Part shown: one piece after another, positions 56,866 through 64,000 of the stretch
Numbering within the stretch: the first letter of the stretch is position 1
How the letters are laid out: each line of letters starts with the position of its first letter
Origin: an uncultured SAR86 cluster bacterium
Lineage (GTDB): Bacteria; Pseudomonadota; Gammaproteobacteria; Magnimaribacterales; D2472
Reading direction: 5' to 3'
DNA length: 64,000 nucleotides
NCBI GenBank assembly: GCA_902623535.1
Contig: CACNUA010000001.1
Span: forward strand, 109,711-173,710
Program-made: the position numbers and the translations under genes
Notes under the pieces: model-generated
Database searches by the model: none
Told to the model about the DNA's origin: nothing
The model's input: only the letters and a program-made list of their open reading frames with translations

Positions 56866-57261
56866 GTGAACGACAAAATTAATAAATCAGATCAAGAATG
56901 GAAAGATGCTCTTTCTGATGAGTCTTATGAAGTAACACGTAAAGCAGGGACAGAGCGTCCTTTCACAGGAAAATACTGGGATCATTTTGATGATGGGACT
57001 TATAAATGTATTTGTTGTGGTGAGCCTCTTTTTAAATCTGAAACAAAATATGATGCTGGCTGTGGCTGGCCAAGCTTTTATGAAGCTCAAGATAAGGATT
57101 CGATTGATGAGCTTCCTGACTATTCATTATCTAGAGAACGAACAGAAATTCGATGCAGTAAATGTGATGCCCACTTAGGCCATGTTTTTGATGATGGCCC
57201 TAATCCAACTGGTTTGAGGTATTGTGTTAACTCTGCAGCAATTGATTTTGAAAAAAAATAA
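56866..57261 (+). CDS. msrB: peptide-methionine (R)-S-oxide reductase
   Basis: [40 protein letters not shown]. Confidence 0.96.
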   Translation: MNDKINKSDQEWKDALSDESYEVTRKAGTERPFTGKYWDHFDDGTYKCICCGEPLFKSETKYDAGCGWPSFYEAQDKDSIDELPDYSLSRERTEIRCSKCDAHLGHVFDDGPNPTGLRYCVNSAAIDFEKK

Positions 57262-57283
57262 ACTGTTAATAATAGGTATTTAG

Positions 57284-58813
57284 TTGAGCTCTCTGTTTTC
57301 AACAATCAAAGTAGGAGGCTGGACATTCGCTTCAAGGATTTTGGGATTGTTGCGAGATATGGCAACCACTAACCTGTTAGGTGCTTCAGTATTTCACGAT
57401 GTTTTCGTTGTTGTACTCAAAATACCCAATGTCTTTCGAAGATTTTTTGCTGAGGGCGCATTCAGTCAGGCTTTTATACCGATTTATAAATCGTTAATCT
57501 CAAAAAATAAAGAAACTGAAGCCAGTGCATTTTTAAATTCTTTATTGGGTTTAATGATCACTGTATTGTTTTTCTTTACCGTTGCTGCATTAATCTTTGC
57601 ACCAGTCTTTATTTTCTTTTTTGCACCTGGATTTTATTTTGATTCTGAGACTAAATCTCTTGCAGTGGAGATGCTTAGAATTATGTTTCCTTATCTTGCT
57701 TTGATCTCATTGGTCTCATTTGCAGCTGGCATTCAAAATTCACATAACTCTTTTTCTATTCCCGCTGCAACGCCTCTGATCTTCAACTTTACTTTAATAA
57801 TCTTTGCAGTATTTGCTTCAAGGTTCTTTGAGATTCCTGTATTTGCACTCGCGTGGGGAGTTTTATTGGCTGGTTTTTTACAGCTACTTTTGCAAATGGT
57901 TCCCCTGGCTCGCATTGGTATTATCCCCAAGATAGCATTTGATTTTAAAAATCAACACATAAGAAGGTTTGGTTTGCTTATATTGCCAGCAATTCTTGCT
58001 GGAGGTGTTGCACAGATCAACCTCTTAATCGATACGATTTTTGCTTCACTTCTGTCACCTGGTAGCCCAACTTGGCTGTATGTTTCGGATCGGTTAATTC
58101 AATTTCCTTTGGGTGTTTTTGCAATTGCAATTGGCACCGTCCTTCTTCCAAACTTAACTCAACATTTTGCTAATGAAAATCTTTTAGAATTTAAGAGTAC
58201 GTTAATGAAGGGCATCAAATTAGTGATATTTATTGGTATACCCTCATCATTGGGATTAGCTATTTTTGGATATCAAATCTTAGAGATGCTTTTCCAAAGA
58301 GGTGCCTTTACCGCTAATGATGTAATGATGGCAAATTTAGGATTACAAATGTTCACAATTGGGTTGCCATTTTTTATGCTGATGAAAGTATTGGTTCCAT
58401 GCTTTTTTGCTCAGCAAAATACCAAAACACCACTTTATGTCGCTATCTTGAGCTTATTAATAAATATAATCTTAAATTACCTATTTGCATTTTATTTAGG
58501 CTTTGGTCATTACGGTTTAGCTCTCGGGTCCTCATTAGCAGCTGTTGTGAGTGTAATGATTCTCTTAATGATCTTAAGTTTTGAAAAATTGATATTCATA
58601 TCATTAGATTTTATTAAATTTATCTTCAAAATTTCTTTTGCAACATCGCTAATGGTTTTATATTTGCTGGCAGTTACTGATCTAGTTAATTTCTCTATCT
58701 TTAATGGAATGTTTTATGTCATAAGTATCCTTTTAGTTATTTTTGTCGCGGCTTTAATTTTTTTACTCGCTTCATATGTTTTAGGTATTCGACCTAAGGA
58801 TTTGTATCAATAA
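57284..58813 (+). CDS. murJ: lipid II flippase MurJ (TTG start)
   Basis: GLLRDMATTNLLGASVFHDVFVVVLKIPNVFRRFFAEGAFSQAFIPIY; followed by ribF. Confidence 0.95.
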   Translation: MSSLFSTIKVGGWTFASRILGLLRDMATTNLLGASVFHDVFVVVLKIPNVFRRFFAEGAFSQAFIPIYKSLISKNKETEASAFLNSLLGLMITVLFFFTVAALIFAPVFIFFFAPGFYFDSETKSLAVEMLRIMFPYLALISLVSFAAGIQNSHNSFSIPAATPLIFNFTLIIFAVFASRFFEIPVFALAWGVLLAGFLQLLLQMVPLARIGIIPKIAFDFKNQHIRRFGLLILPAILAGGVAQINLLIDTIFASLLSPGSPTWLYVSDRLIQFPLGVFAIAIGTVLLPNLTQHFANENLLEFKSTLMKGIKLVIFIGIPSSLGLAIFGYQILEMLFQRGAFTANDVMMANLGLQMFTIGLPFFMLMKVLVPCFFAQQNTKTPLYVAILSLLINIILNYLFAFYLGFGHYGLALGSSLAAVVSVMILLMILSFEKLIFISLDFIKFIFKISFATSLMVLYLLAVTDLVNFSIFNGMFYVISILLVIFVAALIFLLASYVLGIRPKDLYQ

Positions 58814-59761
58814 ATGTATTTAATTAGAGGATTACAAAACATTGAGTTGTTTAAAGCGCGCTTTGGTGATCTGAAGCTAAGTGCAACCATTGGTAATTTC
58901 GATGGTTTACATATTGGCCATCAACATATCTTAGACTCCGTTAAAGATCATGCTGCAGGCGAAGATTTTGCCTCCATGGTTTTTTTTACAGAGCCACATG
59001 CAAGTGAATATTTTGCGGAATTTTATGACGCAAAAAAAAGTCCACCCCGTATTTGTCCATGGCGAGAAAAAGTTACTTTGTTAAAAGATTATGGCATTGA
59101 TTTTGCTTTTTTCTTAAAGTTTAATCCTGCACTAAATCGCATGTCACCAGAAGAATTTATCAATCAAGTTTTAGAGCAATTAAATCTCAAGTATTTAAGG
59201 GTGGGGGATGATTTTAGGTTTGGGAAGGATCGAGCTGGAGGTTTCAACATGCTAACCGGTTGGGGGGAAAGTTCTAATGTTGAAGTTGTATCTACTAAAA
59301 CGATTCTTTTTAAAGATAGAAGAGTAAGCTCAACATGGATTAGAGAGGCACTCCAAAAAGATGATTTTAAGTTGGCAAGCCAATTACTAGGAAGGCCATA
59401 CTATTTTTCTGGAAAAGTAGTAAGAGGTCAGCAATTAGGCAGAACCATTGGCATACCAACGGCTAACCTTTGGATGCCTAAGCAACGTTTACCAGTGAGC
59501 GGCGTATATGCAGTTTCTTGTTCAATAGAAGGCAGCTCTCTAGACGGCATTGCAAATATGGGGATCCGGCCTACAGTCGGCGGTAGCTCTCCAGTATTAG
59601 AAGTGCACCTATTTAATTTTAATAAAAATATCTATGGCAAAAGAATTAAAGTTGAATTTAAAAATAAGATCCGTGAAGAGCAGAAGTTTGATAATATAGA
59701 TGCCTTAAAAGATCAAATTCACAAAGATATAAACGTCGCAAAAAAACTACTGAATAATTAA
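58814..59761 (+). CDS. ribF: bifunctional riboflavin kinase/FAD synthetase
   Basis: TIGNFDGLHIGHQHIL, GRTIGIPTANLWMP, GVYAVSCSIEGSSLDGIANMGIRPT. Confidence 0.96.
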   Translation: MYLIRGLQNIELFKARFGDLKLSATIGNFDGLHIGHQHILDSVKDHAAGEDFASMVFFTEPHASEYFAEFYDAKKSPPRICPWREKVTLLKDYGIDFAFFLKFNPALNRMSPEEFINQVLEQLNLKYLRVGDDFRFGKDRAGGFNMLTGWGESSNVEVVSTKTILFKDRRVSSTWIREALQKDDFKLASQLLGRPYYFSGKVVRGQQLGRTIGIPTANLWMPKQRLPVSGVYAVSCSIEGSSLDGIANMGIRPTVGGSSPVLEVHLFNFNKNIYGKRIKVEFKNKIREEQKFDNIDALKDQIHKDINVAKKLLNN

Positions 59762-59765
59762 TTCT

Positions 59766-62525
59766 ATGGACTATAGAGATACCATAAATCTTCCTTTTAC
59801 AGAGCTTGCTATGAAAGCAGGGCTTGCTAAAAAAGAACCAGAAATTCTTAAATTCTGGAATGAAATAAATCTTTATGATGAGATTCGAAAACTTAGAAGC
59901 GGTAAAGAGCAATTCATTTTGCATGACGGGCCTCCCTATGCAAATGGAGATATTCATCTTGGTCATGCAGTCAATAAAGTCTTAAAAGACATCACCATTA
60001 AGTATCACTCATTGATAGGGAAAGATGCTCCTTACATTCCAGGATGGGATTGCCACGGTTTACCTATTGAGTTGAACATCGAAAAGAAGCATGGAAAAAA
60101 GAGTGAAATAGTTCAAGACAAAAATAAATTCATTAATGCGTGTAGAGATTATGCTGATACACAAGTTGAAAATCAGATGGAGGATTTTCAACGCTTAGGA
60201 GTTTTGGGTGATTGGAAGAATTCGTATAAGTCAATGGATCCAGCTTATGAGGCAGATATTGTCAGAGCACTGGGTCGAATTGTTGCAAACGGTCATCTGC
60301 AAAGAGGGGAAAAACCAGTTCATTGGTGCTATGACTGCGGTTCTGCATTGGCTGAGGCAGAAGTCGAGTATCAAGATAAAATTTCTAAATCCATCTATGT
60401 AAACTTTCCTGTAAAGTCAGAATCATTGAAGTCACTAGGCGCCTACTTTGGTGAGACCATTCAAGAATGCGCCTTTATTATTTGGACCACTACACCATGG
60501 ACAATTCCAGCTAATGTGGCAGTTTCTATTGGTCCAGAAATTGAATATTCTCTTTGTGAGAGTGCTGAGAGATTTTTTGTTATTGCATCTGATCTTGTGA
60601 AAACATGTGAGGAGACATGGGGTTCAGAAATCAAAGAAATTTCGAGAGTTAAAGGTAGCGAGCTAACAGATATTGTCTTAGAGCATCCTTACCTTAAGAG
60701 AGATTCGATCTTGATTCATGGTGACCATGTGACCATTGAAACGGGTACTGGTTGTGTCCATACTGCTCCAGCTCATGGAATCGACGATTATTTTGTATGT
60801 AAAAAATATAATTTAGACACCATTCACTCGCTTAATGCAAAAGCTTTTTTTAAAGATGAATTTTCTTCCATTGCTGGGTTGCCAGCCGTTAAAGCTGATG
60901 AGTTAGTTATTCAAGATATTGATGCAGCTAAAAATTTAATTCATACCGATGATTTCCATCACTCATATCCTCATTGTTGGCGTCACAAGAGCCCATTAAT
61001 TTTTACCTCTACGCCCCAGTGGTTTATATCCATGGATCAGTCAGGACTGTTAGGAGGAGCTAAGGCTGCAGTTGATCAAGTTGACTGGCATCCTGAATGG
61101 GGAAAACAAAGAATTTTATCCATGCTTGAAGACCGTCCTGATTGGTGCATCTCAAGACAAAGGAGATGGGGTGTTCCGATTCCATTAATTGTTCATAAGG
61201 AGACAGGAGACATTCATCCAAAACAGAATACATTGTTTGCGGAAATCGCAGACTACATTGAAGCTAATGGGGTTGAGGGTTGGGACAAACTTGATTTAGA
61301 TTCCCTCATTGATGACCCTGAGAGTTACGTCAAAACATATGACATATTGGATGTATGGTTTGATTCAGGCATCACGCATTTTGGTGTGCTAGATAAGCAC
61401 TATGGCGCAGATCTAGTTGCAGACCTCTACTTGGAGGGCTCGGACCAGCATCGAGGCTGGTTCCAATCTTCCTTACTTACAGGCATTGCCATTAATGGAA
61501 CACCTCCTTATAAATCTGTTTTAACCCATGGGTTTGTGGTTGATGAGCAGGGCAGAAAACAATCTAAGTCTTTAGGTAATGTAATCTCACCCCAAAAAAT
61601 TTGGGATTCCCTTGGAGCAGATATTCTCAGACTCTGGATTGCAAATACAGATTTTAGAAGCGAAATGGTTGCCTCTGATGAAATCTTTAAAAGAGTTTCT
61701 GATCAGTACAGAAGAATTAGAAATACTTTGAGATTCTTACTGGCCAACGTTAATGACTTTGAAGTTGAGAACCAGATCCCAAATAATAATTTGTTAGAAC
61801 TTGATAAATGGATTCTCAATCAAGTCAGTGGTTTGCAAGAATCGGTAAAAGATTCTTATAAAAAATTTGAATATCACCTAGTGACTCAAAAGATTCATAA
61901 TTTTTGTGTCAATGAGCTTGGAGGGATTTACTTAGACATTATAAAAGACAGACAGTACACCAATGGTCAAGATTCAATAGCTAGAAGATCTGCTCAAACT
62001 GCAATACATCAGGTAATGAATGCTATTGTGAGGCTGATCAGCCCAATTTTGTCATTTACAGCCGAAGAGATTTGGCAAACACATCCCTATTTTAACTCTA
62101 TATCAAAATCTGTATTTCTTGCCGATGAATACTCAATTGATTTACCTGAAGCTTCTTTTAGCGACTCTGATTGGCAGAGAATATTTGAAGTTAAAGATAT
62201 GGTAAATCAAGCTATTGAAGAGGAGAGGAACAAAGGTAATATCAAGGGCTCGCTGGATACTATTTTAGGGTTAGAGCTAGAGGGAAGTGACTTTGATTTG
62301 CTAGGTCGTTTTGAAGATGAGCTTCATTTCTTATTTATTACTTCAGAGTGCAATCTTGAAAAAGGAAAAAAATTTAAAGCTAATGTTTCTACCTCTGCGA
62401 ATGAAAAATGTGTAAGGTGTTGGCATCGATGTTCTTCTGTTGGAAAGAACGAAAAGCATCCTGAAATTTGTTCAAGATGTGAGCTCAACATAGAAGGCGG
62501 AGGCGAGGTAAGAAAATTTGTCTAA
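59766..62525 (+). CDS. ileS: isoleucyl-tRNA synthetase
   Basis: DGPPYANGDIHLGHAVNKVLKDI, GWDCHGLPIELNIEKKHGKK, GRKQSKSLGN, C-terminal CVRCWHRCSSVG...CSRC. Confidence 0.97.
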   Translation: MDYRDTINLPFTELAMKAGLAKKEPEILKFWNEINLYDEIRKLRSGKEQFILHDGPPYANGDIHLGHAVNKVLKDITIKYHSLIGKDAPYIPGWDCHGLPIELNIEKKHGKKSEIVQDKNKFINACRDYADTQVENQMEDFQRLGVLGDWKNSYKSMDPAYEADIVRALGRIVANGHLQRGEKPVHWCYDCGSALAEAEVEYQDKISKSIYVNFPVKSESLKSLGAYFGETIQECAFIIWTTTPWTIPANVAVSIGPEIEYSLCESAERFFVIASDLVKTCEETWGSEIKEISRVKGSELTDIVLEHPYLKRDSILIHGDHVTIETGTGCVHTAPAHGIDDYFVCKKYNLDTIHSLNAKAFFKDEFSSIAGLPAVKADELVIQDIDAAKNLIHTDDFHHSYPHCWRHKSPLIFTSTPQWFISMDQSGLLGGAKAAVDQVDWHPEWGKQRILSMLEDRPDWCISRQRRWGVPIPLIVHKETGDIHPKQNTLFAEIADYIEANGVEGWDKLDLDSLIDDPESYVKTYDILDVWFDSGITHFGVLDKHYGADLVADLYLEGSDQHRGWFQSSLLTGIAINGTPPYKSVLTHGFVVDEQGRKQSKSLGNVISPQKIWDSLGADILRLWIANTDFRSEMVASDEIFKRVSDQYRRIRNTLRFLLANVNDFEVENQIPNNNLLELDKWILNQVSGLQESVKDSYKKFEYHLVTQKIHNFCVNELGGIYLDIIKDRQYTNGQDSIARRSAQTAIHQVMNAIVRLISPILSFTAEEIWQTHPYFNSISKSVFLADEYSIDLPEASFSDSDWQRIFEVKDMVNQAIEEERNKGNIKGSLDTILGLELEGSDFDLLGRFEDELHFLFITSECNLEKGKKFKANVSTSANEKCVRCWHRCSSVGKNEKHPEICSRCELNIEGGGEVRKFV

Positions 62526-62997
62526 CGTAAAGTTTTATCTAACAGCCACTTTACTTATTTTTATAGATCTTTTTAGTAAAGGCTACATCGAAGACTTTTT
62601 TCGACAAGGCGAAGTTATAAATATTTTTCCTTTTCTTAGCATTACCCTGGCTTTTAATTCAGGCATTGCTTTTAGTCTTTTTGATTTTAATAATTTTTTT
62701 ACTGATTATGTTTTACTTTTTGTAGGGCTGATCATTCTTATTTTTTTGGTAAGACTTTTTTATCAAGAACATCATGTACCCTCAAAAGTTGGTTTGATTC
62801 TTATTATTTCAGGAGCATTAGGCAATATAGTTGATCGGGCAATGGATGGTGTAGTTACTGATTTTTTACTGTTTTTTGTTGGCAGTACACCATTTTTTAT
62901 ATTTAATTTAGCAGATGCATATATTTCATGTGGAGCGGTTTTATATTTTGGAATAGAATTGTTTAAGTACACAAGCAATCAGGCTCATCATGACTAG
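62518..62997 (+). CDS. lspA: lipoprotein signal peptidase (TTG start)
   Basis: [18 protein letters not shown] and [15 protein letters not shown] catalytic Asp motifs. Confidence 0.94.
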   Translation: MSNVKFYLTATLLIFIDLFSKGYIEDFFRQGEVINIFPFLSITLAFNSGIAFSLFDFNNFFTDYVLLFVGLIILIFLVRLFYQEHHVPSKVGLILIISGALGNIVDRAMDGVVTDFLLFFVGSTPFFIFNLADAYISCGAVLYFGIELFKYTSNQAHHD

Positions 62998-63928
62998 AAA
63001 ACTATTACTTGCTAATCCTAGAGGTTTTTGTGCTGGCGTTGATAGGGCCATAGATATTGTTGAGAAAGCCTTAGAAAAATTTGGTTCTCCGATTTATGTA
63101 AGACATGAAGTTGTTCACAACAAAATTGTCGTTGAGGACCTAAAATCTAAAGGTGTCATTTTTGTTGATGAACTTAATGAAGTTCCTGACGGAGAGAAGG
63201 TTATCTTTAGTGCCCATGGTGTTGCTAAATCAGTGGAAGATGAAGCCGAGAAGCGTAATCTTAATTATTTTGATGCAACATGCCCTTTGGTAACCAAAGT
63301 TCACAATGAAGTAATCAGGCATAATCGTGCTAACAGAGAAGTTGTATTAATAGGTCACGCAGGACATCCTGAAGTTGAAGGAACGATTGGGCGTCATGAC
63401 CATAATTCGTCTAGTAATATTTATTTAGTTGAAGATGTTAATGATGTTGAAGGACTAGAAATATCTGATGAAAAGAATATAGCATATGTGACTCAAACCA
63501 CCCTTAGCCTTGATGATACTAAGGATATAGTTGATGATTTAAATGCTAAGTTTCCATCCTTGCATCAACCTAGAAGCAGTGATATTTGTTATGCAACTCA
63601 GAATAGGCAGGATGCAGTAAAACAACTATCTCTAGAGGTTGATATTGTAATTGTTGTTGGTTCAGTAAATAGCTCTAACTCAAATAGATTAAAAGAGTTA
63701 GCTGAGAAATGTGGTGTAGAGGCAGTATTAATTGATAGTGTTGCTGATATAAATTTAACTGAATTAGAGGACAAAACATCAATTGGAATTACTGCTGGCG
63801 CCTCTGCACCTGAGAGTACCGTAAGAGAACTAGTTAATGAGCTTGAGAATTACTTCGAAATAAAAGCTTCTGAGTTGGGCAGAAATACAGAAAGCATATA
63901 CTTTAAGTTACCACCTGAATTAAGATAG
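62990..63928 (+). CDS. ispH: 4-hydroxy-3-methylbut-2-enyl diphosphate reductase
   Basis: [51 protein letters not shown]. Confidence 0.97.
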   Translation: MTRKLLLANPRGFCAGVDRAIDIVEKALEKFGSPIYVRHEVVHNKIVVEDLKSKGVIFVDELNEVPDGEKVIFSAHGVAKSVEDEAEKRNLNYFDATCPLVTKVHNEVIRHNRANREVVLIGHAGHPEVEGTIGRHDHNSSSNIYLVEDVNDVEGLEISDEKNIAYVTQTTLSLDDTKDIVDDLNAKFPSLHQPRSSDICYATQNRQDAVKQLSLEVDIVIVVGSVNSSNSNRLKELAEKCGVEAVLIDSVADINLTELEDKTSIGITAGASAPESTVRELVNELENYFEIKASELGRNTESIYFKLPPELR

Positions 63929-63937
63929 TTCATACCA

Positions 63938-64000
63938 ATGAACATTTCTAATCATATTATTGATGATGCTCGTTTTATAGCTTCACCAAACTATGATTCT
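63938..64000 (+). CDS. start of a truncated ORF, possibly AmpD-like N-acetylmuramyl-L-alanine amidase
   Basis: MNISNHIIDDARFIASPNYDS runs off the window; ARxxxSPxYD resembles the AmpD N-terminus. Confidence 0.4.
   Translation, partial: MNISNHIIDDARFIASPNYDS

Overview
AT-rich, densely packed chromosomal window with gammaproteobacterial gene order; it looks like a streamlined marine lineage such as SAR86 (taxonomy is inference). About 67 protein genes and one tRNA-Lys(TTT) are readable. There are no rRNAs, CRISPR arrays or recognisable mobile elements. Blocks: pyrG-kdsA-eno-ftsB-ispDF-surE-pcm; recA with a LexA box; aspS-yebC-(nuclease)-ybgC-tolQRAB-pal-cpoB; dapA-bamC-purC; iscRSUA-fdx-iscX; ndk-rlmN-rodZ-ispG-hisS-yfgM-bamB-der; sdhCDAB-sucAB-lpd-sucCD; a lipid/steroid-like acyl-CoA ligase plus LLM oxidoreductase cluster; murJ-ribF-ileS-lspA-ispH. 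Most striking: (1) fdx has no usable start codon and is joined to a C-terminally extended iscA through an A10 run, so one added A or a -1 slip gives an IscA-ferredoxin fusion, in an isc operon lacking hscBA; (2) a near-perfect IscR type-1 box overlaps a promoter that places transcription start at the iscR GTG (leaderless candidate); (3) a small PD-(D/E)xK nuclease sits where ruvCAB is usually found, and mutS, rpoS and recX are absent from the fdxA-recA neighbourhood; (4) ProRS lacks its editing (INS) domain; (5) IspD and IspF are fused. All homology calls are from reading the sequences against remembered family features; no database search was run.
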